A stretch of DNA of 64,000 nt from Kistimonas asteriae (GCF_018263925.1 NZ_JAEVHF010000014.1:62001-126000), one strand, 5' to 3'; shown: positions 30,642 to 40,159, counted from the stretch's first letter. Notes: generated by a model not told the origin, from the letters alone. A program made the numbers and translations.

Positions 30642-31595
30642 TCAGTCCCGCAGATCAGCAATGGAAGAAGAGTCTTCTTCATCCTGCTCTGGCTCATCAA
30701 ATGACTGAATTTCATCACCGCTGTCGTGTGTATCATAGGTTATCTCAACACGAACTGCTTCATCGGTTTCAATCCCTTCAGCATCGTTACGCACATCATC
30801 CTGATCGCGGGGGTTAAAATCGGTGAAGGTGGTCTTCAGGCCATCTTCAAGATCATCCAACTCGGCAAATAACCGCACAACGTTTTGCTCGCTTTCTTCC
30901 TGAAACTGCTGGGCCACTGCCACCAGGGATTCGGGCTTACTTGCCTGTTCAGTGCTGACGGATTCTTCAGAGCCACCGCCTTCCGTATCCAGCCCCTGCA
31001 ATGCCTGCTGTACGGTTTCAGGCAGCGCTGCAACATCACCCTCCAGCGAAGCGGCCATTGCATCCAGGTTGCGGATTTCACTGAGCGGTGGCAATTCATC
31101 AAGATTCTGCAGATTGAAGTAATCCAGAAACTGCCGTGTCGTTGCAAACATCGCCGGTCGGCCAGGCACATCGCGATGGCCCACAATACGCACCCAGTCC
31201 CGTTCCTGCAAGGTACGCATGATATTGGAACTGACGCTGACACCGCGGATATCTTCGATTTCACCCCGGGTGATCGGCTGCCGATAGGCAACCAGCGCCA
31301 GGGTTTCCAGCATCGCCCGGGTGTAACGCTGGGGTTTTTCTTCCCAGAGCCGCCCGACCCACGGACTCAGCGCCTGACGCACCTGGAAGCGCCAACCACT
31401 GGCCACTTCCTTCAATTCGAACCCCCGCCCCTCACAATCGGCGGCAATGGCTTCCAGCGCCGCCTTGAGGGTGGGCTTGTCCGGACGCTTATGCTCATCA
31501 AACAACTGGGCAAGCTGCTCCAGATTCATGGGCTTACCTGCCGCCAGCAGGGCGCCTTCCAGAATCAGCTTTACCGATGGCTCTTCGTTACTCAT
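30642..31595 (-). CDS. scpB: SMC-Scp complex subunit ScpB
   Basis: A 317-residue protein. The N-terminal 190 residues form the paired winged-helix ScpB core (LEGALLAAGKPMNLEQL, LETLALVAYRQPITRGEI, FATTRQFLDYFNL) that binds ScpA and SMC in chromosome condensation. Residues 200-317 are a long, strongly acidic tail (EEDSSSIADLRD at the end), making it longer than the usual roughly 200 residues. Acidic extensions occur in other proteobacterial ScpB. The start overlaps the scpA stop by 4 bp (ATGA). Confidence 0.94.
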   Translation of the reverse strand: MSNEEPSVKLILEGALLAAGKPMNLEQLAQLFDEHKRPDKPTLKAALEAIAADCEGRGFELKEVASGWRFQVRQALSPWVGRLWEEKPQRYTRAMLETLALVAYRQPITRGEIEDIRGVSVSSNIMRTLQERDWVRIVGHRDVPGRPAMFATTRQFLDYFNLQNLDELPPLSEIRNLDAMAASLEGDVAALPETVQQALQGLDTEGGGSEESVSTEQASKPESLVAVAQQFQEESEQNVVRLFAELDDLEDGLKTTFTDFNPRDQDDVRNDAEGIETDEAVRVEITYDTHDSGDEIQSFDEPEQDEEDSSSIADLRD

Positions 31596-32461
31596 TCCGT
31601 GCGTGCCTTGACATGAATGGGACCAAAGGGCTCGGTCTGAACCAGCTCGACCAGAGATTCTTTTATTAATTCCATAATAGCCAAAAATGTGACAACCACA
31701 CCCAATCGCCCTTCCGACACGGTAAAGAGGGCAACAAACGGGGTAAAACCATCCGAACGCAGTTGGCTTAATACCTGGGCCATCCGTTCGCGGGTGGAGA
31801 GTGCTTCGCGCTCAATATGATGGTCTTCAAACATATCAGCCCTGCCCAGCACTTCCGATAACGCCAGCAAGACTTCACGAAGGTCCACATCCGGATGAAT
31901 CTTCTGCGCCTCCAGCCTGGGTGGCTCTGCGCTGGCCAGGTAAAAATCCCGCCCCTGACGCGGGAGACTACCCAGGTCTTCCGCGGCAACCTTGAAGCGC
32001 TCATATTCCTGCAGGCGACGAATCAATTCAGCCCGGGGATCCTCTTCTTCATCATCGACCTGCGTCTGGCGAGGCAACAGCATACGGGATTTGATTTCCG
32101 CCAGCGTTGCCGCCATCACCAAGTATTCTGCCGCCAGCTCAAACTGGTTCGCCTGCATCAGCTCCACATAACTCATGTATTGCCGGGTAATATCCGCCAC
32201 CGGCATTTCCAGAATATCGACGTTATTACGTTTGATCAGGTAGAGCAGAAGATCCAGCGGCCCCTCGAAGGCTTCCAGAAAGACTTCCAGGGCTTCCGGC
32301 GGAATATACAGATCATCCGGCAGCTTGCTGAGAACCTCGCCACGGAAAACCGCCAGACGCACACTTTGCTCAAGCGCACCTTCGACGGTTTCTGCGGGCG
32401 TTTCCGTCACAGGTTCATCCGGTGTCGCCGATTGATCAATAATGTCCGCATCCATACTCAT
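31592..32461 (-). CDS. scpA: Segregation and condensation protein ScpA
   Basis: A 289-residue kleisin that bridges SMC heads and binds ScpB. Recognised by FEGPLDLLLYLIKRNNVDI near the N-terminus, YLVMAATLAEIKSRMLLP in the middle and FLAIMELIKESLVELVQ in the C-terminal winged helix. About 40 extra N-terminal residues are present before the kleisin core. ATG at 32461 or 32455 are both possible. It begins 3 bp after the trpS stop and overlaps scpB. Confidence 0.95.
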   Translation of the reverse strand: MSMDADIIDQSATPDEPVTETPAETVEGALEQSVRLAVFRGEVLSKLPDDLYIPPEALEVFLEAFEGPLDLLLYLIKRNNVDILEMPVADITRQYMSYVELMQANQFELAAEYLVMAATLAEIKSRMLLPRQTQVDDEEEDPRAELIRRLQEYERFKVAAEDLGSLPRQGRDFYLASAEPPRLEAQKIHPDVDLREVLLALSEVLGRADMFEDHHIEREALSTRERMAQVLSQLRSDGFTPFVALFTVSEGRLGVVVTFLAIMELIKESLVELVQTEPFGPIHVKARTE

Positions 32462-32464
32462 ATC

Positions 32465-33679
32465 CTAACGGTAAGCCAGTCCCATAGCCTCGCGTACATC
32501 CTTGAGGGTATCCTGCGCTTCATCACGGGCGCGCTCGTTCCCTTCGGCAATAATGCCCTGAACTTCATCCAGGTTGTCTTCCAGATCTGCAATCCTGAGG
32601 CGAATCGGCTCGACCTCACTGATCACCTGTTCAATGACCGGCTGTTTGCAATCAACACAACCAATCCCTGCATTGCGGCAACCGGACTGCACCCATTCAC
32701 GGGTTTTCTCATCAGAATAGGCTTTATGGAAATTCCATACCGGACAATGTTCCGGCTCACCCGGATCATTGCGCCGAACCCGGGCAGGATCGGTCGGCAT
32801 ACGACGAATTTTTTCCGCCACCGTATCGCTGTCATCACGGAGGCCGAGGGTGTTACCGCAGGACTTCGACATTTTCTGGCCGTCCAGTCCCGGCATCTTC
32901 GCCATGGGCGTCAACAGAGCCTGAGCCTCAGGCAGAATCATCTTGCCGGTCCCTTCAAGATAACCCAGCAGGCGTTCCTGGTCACCCAGTGTGATATTCT
33001 GCTGCTCTTTCAACAATGCCTGAGCGGTTTCCAACGCCTCATGATCGCCGTTTTCAAGGTACGCCTTGCGAAGACTGCGATACATTTTACCCTGCTTGCG
33101 CCCCATCTTGCCGATAGCCTGCTCTGCGATGGTTTCAAACCCCGGCTCCCGCCCGTAAATATGATTGAAACGCCGCGCAATTTCCCGGGTAATTTCAACA
33201 TGGGCTTCCTGGTCAGCGCCAACCGGCACCAGCCCGGCGCGGTAGATGAGAATATCCGCACTCTGCAGCAACGGGTATCCCAGAAAACCATAGGTTGACA
33301 GATCCCGCTCACGCAGTTTTTCCTGCTGATCTTTATAGCTGGGCACACGCTCCAGCCATGACAAAGGTGTCATCATGGATAAGAGGAGATGCAACTCCGC
33401 ATGTTCCGGCACCTTTGACTGAACAAACAGCGTGGCCTGCCCGGGATTGACGCCCACCGCCAGCCAGTCCACCACCATTTCCAGCACATGGCTCTCGATA
33501 TCACCAGGATTGTCGTAGTGCGTTGTCAGGGCGTGCCAGTCCGCCACAAAAAAGAAGCAGTCATACTGATGCTGAAGGGTCAGCCAGCTTTTCAACACAC
33601 CGTGATAATGGCCGAGGTGCAGCTGTCCGGTCGGCCGCATGCCTGATAATACCCGCGAACCGGGGTCTGTGGCGCTCAA
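32465..33679 (-). CDS. trpS: Tryptophanyl-tRNA synthetase
   Basis: A 404-residue class I synthetase charging tRNA-Trp. The HIGH-type motif is TGQLHLGHYHG, and the signature loop is KMSKSCGNT. It is the longer proteobacterial type, with a C-terminal Cys motif (CRNAGIGCVDCK). Conserved Trp pocket residues lie in AGLVPVGADQEAH. First gene after the yciO gap, directly upstream of scpA, an arrangement seen widely in gammaproteobacteria. Confidence 0.96.
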   Translation of the reverse strand: MSATDPGSRVLSGMRPTGQLHLGHYHGVLKSWLTLQHQYDCFFFVADWHALTTHYDNPGDIESHVLEMVVDWLAVGVNPGQATLFVQSKVPEHAELHLLLSMMTPLSWLERVPSYKDQQEKLRERDLSTYGFLGYPLLQSADILIYRAGLVPVGADQEAHVEITREIARRFNHIYGREPGFETIAEQAIGKMGRKQGKMYRSLRKAYLENGDHEALETAQALLKEQQNITLGDQERLLGYLEGTGKMILPEAQALLTPMAKMPGLDGQKMSKSCGNTLGLRDDSDTVAEKIRRMPTDPARVRRNDPGEPEHCPVWNFHKAYSDEKTREWVQSGCRNAGIGCVDCKQPVIEQVISEVEPIRLRIADLEDNLDEVQGIIAEGNERARDEAQDTLKDVREAMGLAYR

Positions 33680-33782
33680 GAGGATCTCCAGGAAGTCCGT
33701 TTTTTTCAGTCAGTTCTAATAACGTCAGAGTGTATCCGGTTTTGAAAGTTCCGGGTATGCCGGAACGCCGCAGAACAGGGCG

Positions 33783-34406
33783 TCAGTCCACCAGCTCTGT
33801 TGTATCTTCCTTGCCATGACGCAGGATCTCCGGTGTCTCCTCCACCAGGCTGACCACGCTGGTCGCCTCCATGCCGCAAAAGCCGCCATCAATGACCAGA
33901 TCAACCTGATGCTCCAGCACCTGCCGGATTTCATAGGGATCAATCATGGGATAATCATCCCCCGGCAGGATCAGTGTAGTGCTGACCAGCGGCTCCCCCA
34001 GCTCGGCCAGCAATGCCTGGGCAATGGCGCTGTCCGGCACCCGGATACCGATGGTACGACGCTTGGGATGCAGCACCAGCCTCGGCACCTGGCTGGTCGC
34101 CTTCAGGATGAAGGTCCAGGCCCCCGGGGTCTTGCTTTTCAGAAAGCGGTACGCACTGTTTTCCACCTTGGCATAGTTCGCCAATTCGGACAGGTCACGA
34201 CAGACCAGCGTAAAGTTATGCCGGTCCGATAGCTGCCGGATGCGACGAATGCGCTCAATGGCTTTTTTTTCCCCGATACGGCAACCCAGGGCATAGGCGG
34301 AATCCGTGGGGTACACAATGACGCCACCGGAGCGCACGATATCAACGGCCTGACGAATCAGGCGTGCCTGGGGATTGTCTGGGTGAATCTGAAAAAACTG
34401 GCTCAC
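33783..34406 (-). CDS. yciO: YciO, Sua5/YciO/YrdC family protein
   Basis: A 207-residue protein whose blocks match the E. coli YciO sequence as I recall it almost throughout (MSQFFQIHPDNPQARLI at the start, VIVYPTDSAYALGC, HNFTLVCRDLSEL, KRRTIGIRVPDS). The fold binds double-stranded RNA and is related to the t6A enzyme TsaC, but YciO's own role is unsettled. It lies between rnm and trpS on the same strand. Confidence 0.94.
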   Translation of the reverse strand: MSQFFQIHPDNPQARLIRQAVDIVRSGGVIVYPTDSAYALGCRIGEKKAIERIRRIRQLSDRHNFTLVCRDLSELANYAKVENSAYRFLKSKTPGAWTFILKATSQVPRLVLHPKRRTIGIRVPDSAIAQALLAELGEPLVSTTLILPGDDYPMIDPYEIRQVLEHQVDLVIDGGFCGMEATSVVSLVEETPEILRHGKEDTTELVD

Positions 34407-34452
34407 GGCTAGGCTTCAATCATTGGAAGGTGAACCGCGATTATATGCCAAC

Positions 34453-35367
34453 TCAGGAGGCAACCGGTAAGACTCTGTCATCAAAAAGTTCCCAGACCGG
34501 CTGGCAGCCCTCAGGAATCGGTCCCAGTCGGCCCAGCTCAATCCGGTCTGACCAGGGACCATGGAAGTCGCTACCCAGCGAGGCTGCCAAATGGTATTTA
34601 CCGCACAACTGGGCCAATTTGTCTCGCTCACCCCATGGCTGCAGACAACCGACCACTTCCATGGCAAGACCGCCCGCTTTGGCAAAATCTTCAACCAGTG
34701 CCTGTAACTTCATCCCACTCAGCTTGTACTTTCCAGGATGCGCCAGTACCGGTACACCGCCCCAGCTGCGAATCCAGTCAACCACCGTTGTGATGTGAGG
34801 CCAGTGGGACTTTGCGTTACCCATGTGCTTGTTACCAAGGTATTTCTTGAACGCCGCCTCACGGTGAGGGACGATCTCTTCCTGCACCATCCAGTCGGCA
34901 AAATGGGGGCGACCTATTTGCAGCGCATCGGGACCGGGCACAAAATCGGTACCACTGGCAAGCTGGGCATCTCTGGCCAACGCCATTGCGCCGGCCAGGA
35001 TCTGGTCTGCCGTAATGCCCGGCAGCCGCTTAGCCACCTTTTCAGCAATTCGCTCACAACGCTGCCTGCGGGCCTGATGCTGACGCATCAGACACTCATC
35101 AACGCCCGGCTCGGACAGCTGAAACCCCAACCCAACCACATGAATTTCCAGGTTTCCCCAGAGGCAGGATAGCTCTGTACCTGCAACCAGCGTTAATCCG
35201 GGATCCTCATCCAGAGACAGCAGATGCCTGACACCGTCCACCGTGTCATGATCTGTCACTGCCAGCAGATCCACCCCCTGTTCCCGGGCGCGAGCCAGCA
35301 GCTGCCCCGGTGAAAGCACACCGTCCGAGGCGGTAGTATGACAATGCAGGTCAGCACGACTATACAT
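34453..35367 (-). CDS. rnm: PHP-domain 5'-3' exoribonuclease RNase AM (YciV)
   Basis: A 304-residue PHP phosphoesterase. Metal-binding motifs are [11 protein letters not shown] (residues 6-16), TDHDTVDG, a central H...E set (GTELSC) and the C-terminal GSDFHGPW. E. coli RNase AM (YciV, formerly TrpH) matures the 5' ends of 23S, 16S and 5S rRNA. It is followed 46 bp later by yciO, the neighbour it has in many gammaproteobacteria, and diverges from yciB. Confidence 0.93.
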   Translation of the reverse strand: MYSRADLHCHTTASDGVLSPGQLLARAREQGVDLLAVTDHDTVDGVRHLLSLDEDPGLTLVAGTELSCLWGNLEIHVVGLGFQLSEPGVDECLMRQHQARRQRCERIAEKVAKRLPGITADQILAGAMALARDAQLASGTDFVPGPDALQIGRPHFADWMVQEEIVPHREAAFKKYLGNKHMGNAKSHWPHITTVVDWIRSWGGVPVLAHPGKYKLSGMKLQALVEDFAKAGGLAMEVVGCLQPWGERDKLAQLCGKYHLAASLGSDFHGPWSDRIELGRLGPIPEGCQPVWELFDDRVLPVAS

Positions 35368-35495
35368 CTGTGTTCTTTATCCTGACGAAGACACCCAGTA
35401 AACTAGATCTTTTGATCCAACCTTGCCGCTACAAGTTCAACAACGTAGCAGCAATGCATGGTAACAGACCAGAAACAGGACGAGCCAATTCACCT

Positions 35496-36083
35496 ATGAA
35501 GCAGTTTATCGATTTCCTGCCATTGCTGATTTTTTTCATTGTCTACAAGATTGATCCCCGCCCCGTCAGCCTGGCAGGCCATGAATTTGAGTTCGGTGGT
35601 ATCTTCAGCGCCACCATGATGCTGATTGTTGCCACGGTCATTGTCTATGGCCTGCTCTACCTGAAGCAGAAAAGCCTGGAAAAGAGCCAGCTGATCACAC
35701 TCGTTGCCGTATTGCTGTTTGGTTCGCTGACCCTGGCGTTCCATGAAGAGGCCTACCTGAAATGGAAGGCGCCCATCGTGAACTGGATATTCGGCCTGGC
35801 GTTCCTGGCCAGCCAGTTCATTGGTCAGAAGCCGCTGATCCGACGCATGCTGGATCATGCCATGAGCCTGCCCGATGCCATCTGGACACGCCTCAACACC
35901 AGCTGGGCCATATTCTTTATTCTGCTGGGTGCAGCAAACCTCTACGTGGCCTTTACCTTTGAGACCATCTGGGTAGATTTCAAGGTATTCGGCAGCCTCG
36001 GCCTGACGTTTGCCTTTGTGATCATCCAGTTTCTCTTTCTGGCCCGCTATATCAAACAGGAAGACACGGACAAGACCACCTGA
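35496..36083 (+). CDS. yciB: Inner-membrane septation protein YciB (IspZ)
   Basis: A 195-residue protein with five hydrophobic helices ([11 protein letters not shown]..., [45 protein letters not shown]). The family is linked to envelope integrity and septation. The frame is open further upstream, but [11 protein letters not shown] at 35496 is the conserved family N-terminus, so I start there. Motifs [10 protein letters not shown] and NLYVAFTF are family hallmarks. It is followed by yciI, the usual partner. Confidence 0.94.
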   Translation: MKQFIDFLPLLIFFIVYKIDPRPVSLAGHEFEFGGIFSATMMLIVATVIVYGLLYLKQKSLEKSQLITLVAVLLFGSLTLAFHEEAYLKWKAPIVNWIFGLAFLASQFIGQKPLIRRMLDHAMSLPDAIWTRLNTSWAIFFILLGAANLYVAFTFETIWVDFKVFGSLGLTFAFVIIQFLFLARYIKQEDTDKTT

Positions 36084-36144
36084 CACAAACGCCAGCCTTT
36101 CCTGAACAACGAAAGCTGCCGCCCTGTGTTAACCGGAGTACACG

Positions 36145-36441
36145 ATGTATTACGCCATTATCAGTGAAGATATTGAAAACAGCCTGGCGCTGCGCAAGAC
36201 AGCACGACCGGCTCACCTCGCCCGGCTGGAAGCCCTGCGCGCCGAAGGCCGCCTGCTGACAGCAGGGCCACACCCAGCTATTGATGCAGCCGAACCAGGC
36301 GATGCCGGTTTCACCGGCAGCCTGGTCATCGCTGAATTCGACAGCCTTGAGGCCGCGCAGGCCTGGGCTGACGCCGACCCTTATATTGAAGCGGGCGTCT
36401 ACGCACAAGTGACCGTAAAACCGTTCAAGGTCGTTTTGTAA
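36145..36441 (+). CDS. yciI: YciI family protein
   Basis: A 98-residue dimeric alpha-beta barrel protein of the YCII superfamily. [39 protein letters not shown] and [13 protein letters not shown] follow the E. coli YciI layout, including the conserved His and Asp residues. Activity is not established. It follows yciB by 61 bp with the RBS AACCGGAG. Confidence 0.94.
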   Translation: MYYAIISEDIENSLALRKTARPAHLARLEALRAEGRLLTAGPHPAIDAAEPGDAGFTGSLVIAEFDSLEAAQAWADADPYIEAGVYAQVTVKPFKVVL

Positions 36442-36466
36442 GCAGACCCTGCGCCAAGCCACTGCA

Positions 36467-36519
36467 GCAGTAAAGCCGCAGCACGTATTATCACTATCGA
36501 CGTGTTGTGGTTTTACTGC
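36467..36519 (+). other. Long RNA-type hairpin with G-U pairs
   Basis: Twenty bases at 36467-36486 pair with 36500-36519 around a 13-nt loop. Seventeen pairs are Watson-Crick, and the three exceptions are all G opposite T, which pair as G-U only if the plus strand is transcribed. No T-run follows, so it is not a standard terminator. It sits between yciI and the SH3-domain gene. Confidence 0.6.
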
Positions 36520-36571
36520 CCAGATTTATGTCATAGTTCCAACTTTTGGCAGCCCGATAGAGAGCACAGCC

Positions 36572-37243
36572 TTGAAAAGACTGATTCCTTTTTTAATGGC
36601 CATCATGACCGCCAGCGTCGTTCAGGCCGAAACCCGATACATCTCCGATACCCTGTATGTCCCCCTTCGGGCCGGTCCCGGAAACGAGTACCGGATTCTT
36701 CACCGTGGTCTAAAAACCGGTACGGCATTGGAAATCCTCGAAGAAGCGAGCGCCGATAATGGTGAAGAGTACGCCAAGGTTCGTACCCGTACCGGTAACG
36801 AAGGCTATATCCCTGTTCAATACTTGCTGAAAGAAGAACCCGCCAAAGACCAGCTGGAACGGATTCAGAAAGAAAACGGGAAACTGGTGTCACAAGACAC
36901 CGAATACCGTAAGCAGCTGGGCGCGTTTGAAACCAGCAACCGGGAACTGACGGACAAGCTCAACAGCAGCACCCAGAAAGTCCGAAAGCTGGAACAGGAG
37001 CTGACCCGTATTCGGGAAGTGTCCGCCAACAGCCTGGAAATCGACAACCGCAACAAGACACTGGTCGTGAACAATGAGCAGCTGAAAGCACAACTCAATA
37101 CCCTGCAGGTGGAAAACCAGCAACTCTCGGATAGCACGCATCAGCGCTGGTACCTCTATGGCGCCCTGACCCTGCTGATCGGTGTTCTGCTTGGCCTGTT
37201 TGGGCCATTACTGAAACCCAAAAAGAAATCCAGCTGGATCTGA
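36572..37243 (+). CDS. SH3-domain membrane protein of the YgiM type (TIGR04211-like)
   Basis: A 223-residue protein. Signal peptide MKRLIPFLMAIMTASVVQA (1-19), a bacterial SH3 domain (20-85: YVPLRAGPGNEYRILHRGL, GYIPVQYLL), a Gln/Glu-rich coiled coil (about 86-190), a C-terminal TM (about 193-213) and a basic tail KPKKKSSWI. This order matches E. coli YgiM. The SH3 domain would lie in the periplasm and may bind peptidoglycan. The start is ATG or possibly the TTG just upstream. Confidence 0.88.
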   Translation: MKRLIPFLMAIMTASVVQAETRYISDTLYVPLRAGPGNEYRILHRGLKTGTALEILEEASADNGEEYAKVRTRTGNEGYIPVQYLLKEEPAKDQLERIQKENGKLVSQDTEYRKQLGAFETSNRELTDKLNSSTQKVRKLEQELTRIREVSANSLEIDNRNKTLVVNNEQLKAQLNTLQVENQQLSDSTHQRWYLYGALTLLIGVLLGLFGPLLKPKKKSSWI

Positions 37244-37256
37244 TACCGCTTGACAT

Positions 37257-37279
37257 ATGGGCTGGCTCACCCAGCCCAT
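37257..37279 (+). terminator. Probable terminator after the SH3-domain gene
   Basis: ATGGGCTGG / CCAGCCCAT perfect 9-bp stem with a 5-nt loop, 14 bp after the stop. It is followed by TAAAAACCCTAATGGGTT, which can form a second small stem; there is no good T-run. Confidence 0.5.
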
Positions 37280-37375
37280 TAAAAACCCTAATGGGTTCGA
37301 TAGGATAGATTAACTTAATCAGACAAATAAGAATCAATATCATTTATCCAATCCCTGAATAACGAGATTGGCCCC

Positions 37376-37600
37376 ATGACCAAGACCCTCACGTTTGCTG
37401 CCATCCATTTTTTTATTGGTTTCACTATTGTCTATCTTCTGACAGGAAGCCTTGCGATTGGTGGACTCGTCGCTTTGATCGAACCGACCTGCAATACCGT
37501 AGCCTATTTTTTCCATGAAAAGATCTGGAATTATTTCAGGTTAAAAAGAGCAAAGAATACGCGCACGGGGTTCTATCCCACCGCAATGCAGGCACAATAA
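37376..37600 (+). CDS. DUF2061 small membrane protein
   Basis: A 74-residue protein with two TM helices (LTFAAIHFFIGFTIVYLLTG and IGGLVALIEPTCNTVAYFFHE). The family pattern KT...T...TG...E...N...HEKIW is visible and ends with a basic tail. Function unknown. Monocistronic. Confidence 0.82.
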   Translation: MTKTLTFAAIHFFIGFTIVYLLTGSLAIGGLVALIEPTCNTVAYFFHEKIWNYFRLKRAKNTRTGFYPTAMQAQ

Positions 37601-37796
37601 TTATCGAGAGATTGATTTGATTGAATTATCACGTCAGGAAAAAAGACTGCTTGATCGAGATTCCTATCTCGCTTCATCAACCTTATTAAACCTGACAGAA
37701 AAAACGCCGCCGATCATGACTATGCGAGCGACGGCCAGAAAGGAGCAGACACTATGTCATTGCCCCTTTCACAATAAGCAGGTCTTTTTTGCTTTG

Positions 37797-38072
37797 TTAT
37801 TTATCACTATGTCCAAGATCTCGATGAGGATCCACACAATCCCTGACACGCTGTTTCAATATTTTTGCTTCGGGAAACCCGCCATCGGCTTTACGTTCCC
37901 AGACCAGATGACCATCCACATCAATCTGGAAAATGCCACCGGTCCCGGGAATTAAACGGACTTCACCCAAATCAGTAGTAAACGTACTCAGCAGTTCCTG
38001 GGCCAACCAGGCGGAACGCAATAACCATTGACACTGAGAACAATATTGAATACTGACAACCGGACGCTGCAT
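37797..38072 (-). CDS. Rdx/SelT/SelW-family redox protein (Cys form)
   Basis: A 91-residue thioredoxin-like protein. The redox motif is CSQC at residues 11-14 (VSIQYCSQCQW), in the position of CxxU in selenoprotein W. GEVRLIPGTGGIFQIDVDG and GGFPEAKILKQRVRD are family blocks. The Cys form needs no selenocysteine machinery. The function is only known as redox-associated. Convergent with DUF2061, 60 bp downstream of tusA. Confidence 0.88.
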   Translation of the reverse strand: MQRPVVSIQYCSQCQWLLRSAWLAQELLSTFTTDLGEVRLIPGTGGIFQIDVDGHLVWERKADGGFPEAKILKQRVRDCVDPHRDLGHSDK

Positions 38073-38132
38073 CGCACCTTCCCCCTACGATTTATCTCTG
38101 GCTACAAGCCTTATGGCCGAGAATGGTTGCGA

Positions 38133-38402
38133 TCAGGATTCACCGCCACCCTTGCGGATGTAATAGTAAAACTTTTTCTCCCGCGCTTCATTGCCAATCA
38201 GCTCATGGGACAGAAAGGCGCAGAACTTGGGAATATCCCGCTGGGTTGACGGATCAGTGGCAATCACTTCCACCACATCCCCTTCGCCCATATCCCGCAC
38301 CTTGCCATGCAGCATCATGACCGGCTCCGGGCAGATCAGGCCAGTGGTATCAAGAACATGGTCAATCACCAGGTCAGTCGGGGCAATGCTTGATTCAATC
38401 AT
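38133..38402 (-). CDS. tusA: Sulfur carrier protein TusA
   Basis: An 89-residue sulfur relay protein. The active Cys lies in GLICPEPVMMLH (residues 21-32), and GDVVEVIATDPSTQRDIPKFC is the conserved second half. TusA takes persulfide from IscS for tRNA 2-thiouridine synthesis and other uses. It sits next to a CxxC redox protein. Confidence 0.92.
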   Translation of the reverse strand: MIESSIAPTDLVIDHVLDTTGLICPEPVMMLHGKVRDMGEGDVVEVIATDPSTQRDIPKFCAFLSHELIGNEAREKKFYYYIRKGGGES

Positions 38403-38556
38403 TCGTATCCATCAACAGCATCTGTCATCACACGGTCACAGTGTCGCGACACACTGGATGAGCAGTCAATCATTAAACACCGGTGCATACATGAACCGGT
38501 CATACTAAGATAAAAATACAGGTTATCAGTCCGTACAGAAACAGGGAAAGCGGCTC

Positions 38557-38838
38557 ATGATCAAAGTCATTATTGATCGCACCATCGCCGAAGGATTCGG
38601 CCCCCATTACGACGACATACTCCAGCAGTCGACCCCTCTGGTCGAAAAAGCTCCGGGCTTTCTCGGCTGTGAGTCACTGAAAGACTGCAACAACCCCAAC
38701 CACCGGGTCACCTTCAGTCTCTGGGACAACGAGCACACCTGGCGGCAATGGCTCAGATCCGAACACCGCAAGGCGTTGCAGGCAAAACTGGACCCCATGC
38801 TCGTCTTCGATGAGAAAATCACCGTACTGAAGCGCTGA
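38557..38838 (+). CDS. Antibiotic biosynthesis monooxygenase (ABM) domain protein
   Basis: A 93-residue single-domain protein with the ABM dimeric ferredoxin-like fold: an N-terminal strand (IKVIIDRTI), a GFLGCESLKDCNN segment and WDNEHTWRQWLRSEHRKALQAK, the usual W...W...H pattern. Such stand-alone proteins are often heme- or quinol-related but mostly uncharacterised. Its 3' end overlaps the convergent MATE gene by 20 bp. Confidence 0.85.
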   Translation: MIKVIIDRTIAEGFGPHYDDILQQSTPLVEKAPGFLGCESLKDCNNPNHRVTFSLWDNEHTWRQWLRSEHRKALQAKLDPMLVFDEKITVLKR

Positions 38839-40159
38839 CCGGTTCCCCCAGTGTGCGGCAGTAGTTCCGGTACACCGGGACAAACACTGCCGCCATGCCG
38901 ACACTTCTTGCCGCCATAAACAACGTAAAGGCAAACCACAGGCCGTGATTACCGGATTCACGGGTCAGGTACCAGGCCGGAATAAAGATCAAGCCTGTCG
39001 ACAGTACCATCAGGTTCTGCATCAGACCGGTCTTGCCCATACCAATATAGACACCGTCCAGCCAGAAGCAGAGTACCCCTACCAGCGGCATGGCGATCAG
39101 CCAGGGAAGGTATTCGGCGGCCATCTTATCAAGTCCGTCAATATCCGTCAGCAGACCCAGGATATTCTGCCCAAATAGCAGGAATACCAGAAAACAGCCG
39201 AACGCCATGATGACCGAACAGACGCCTGTCGCCATGACGACCGACTGGAACGTTGACCGGTTGCGCTGACCACAGGCTTTCCCCACTAGCGCTTCCGCCG
39301 CAAAGGCAAAACCATCCAGGGCATTGGAAATCAGCATCAGGAAGTTAAGCAACAGTGCGTTGGCTGCCAGGGTATCATCCCCTAACCGTGAACCCCATGC
39401 CGTGAATGTCGCAAAGGTGAACAATAGACAGAGCGTTCTGACGAACAACTGCCGGTTGACCAGCAACAAACTCTGCATGGCATCAAAACGGATCACCTCA
39501 CGGAAGCGGAAGCAGCCGGGCAATGTCCTTAGCTGTCCTGCGACCAGGTAAAGACCCAGCATCAGTGTGCTGTAATCGGCCACAACCGTCGCCAGCGCCA
39601 CACCGCCCGTTTTCATACCCAGGCCCAGTACCAGAAACAGGTCCAGCACGATATTGATGGCATTGGCAAAGGTCAGCAGAATCAGCGGCGCCCGCGCCAT
39701 CTGCACACCCAGCAACCACCCCAGGATGGCATAATTCGCGAGTACCGCAGGTGCAGAGAGAGAACGTGTCAGGAAATAGGTTTCCAGCTCAGACGTAATC
39801 AGCGGCCCTGGCTGATAAAAAGGAATCGCTGCAGAAAGAATTGGGCGCGCCAGCAGTATCAAGATAAAACCAATCCCCCCCGCCAGCACCAGGGACTGAA
39901 CCAGAATATCGCGGACTCTCTGGCTATCGTCTTCACCAGACGCTTTCGCCACCAGCCCCGTGGTTCCCATCCGCAGAAAACCGAACGCCCAGAAGACAAA
40001 CGTAAACAGACTGGCGCCAATCGCAACCGCGCCAAGATACGTCGTAGACGGCAAATGCCCAAGGACCGCGGAATCCACCAGCCCCAGCATCGGTACGGTA
40101 ATATTGGAAAGAGTGACCGGCCAGGCAAAGTGCCAGACCCGACGATAACTGACGTTCAA
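38819..40159 (-). CDS. dinF: MATE-family efflux protein, DinF type
   Basis: A 446-residue polytopic inner-membrane protein with 12 predicted helices. WPVTLSNITVPMLGLVDSAVLGHL at the N-terminus, GTTGLVAKASGEDD, and NALDGFAFAAEALVGKACG in the middle are typical of the DinF branch. It is expected to export toxic compounds or protect against oxidants using an ion gradient. The start appears to be TTG at 40159 (MNVSYRRVWHFAWP); no nearer ATG fits the conserved N-terminus. Confidence 0.9.
   Translation of the reverse strand: MNVSYRRVWHFAWPVTLSNITVPMLGLVDSAVLGHLPSTTYLGAVAIGASLFTFVFWAFGFLRMGTTGLVAKASGEDDSQRVRDILVQSLVLAGGIGFILILLARPILSAAIPFYQPGPLITSELETYFLTRSLSAPAVLANYAILGWLLGVQMARAPLILLTFANAINIVLDLFLVLGLGMKTGGVALATVVADYSTLMLGLYLVAGQLRTLPGCFRFREVIRFDAMQSLLLVNRQLFVRTLCLLFTFATFTAWGSRLGDDTLAANALLLNFLMLISNALDGFAFAAEALVGKACGQRNRSTFQSVVMATGVCSVIMAFGCFLVFLLFGQNILGLLTDIDGLDKMAAEYLPWLIAMPLVGVLCFWLDGVYIGMGKTGLMQNLMVLSTGLIFIPAWYLTRESGNHGLWFAFTLFMAARSVGMAAVFVPVYRNYCRTLGEPVSASVR

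Noticed and set aside
31895..33298. Plus-strand 467-residue frame opposite scpA and trpS
   Set aside because: Antisense to two well-identified genes in one phase; no protein features.
37617..37955. Plus-strand 112-residue frame
   Set aside because: Half of it is antisense to the Rdx/SelW-like gene and it lacks an RBS.
37797..38072. Selenoprotein W homologue with selenocysteine
   Set aside because: The redox motif is CSQC with two ordinary Cys codons; there is no in-frame TGA.
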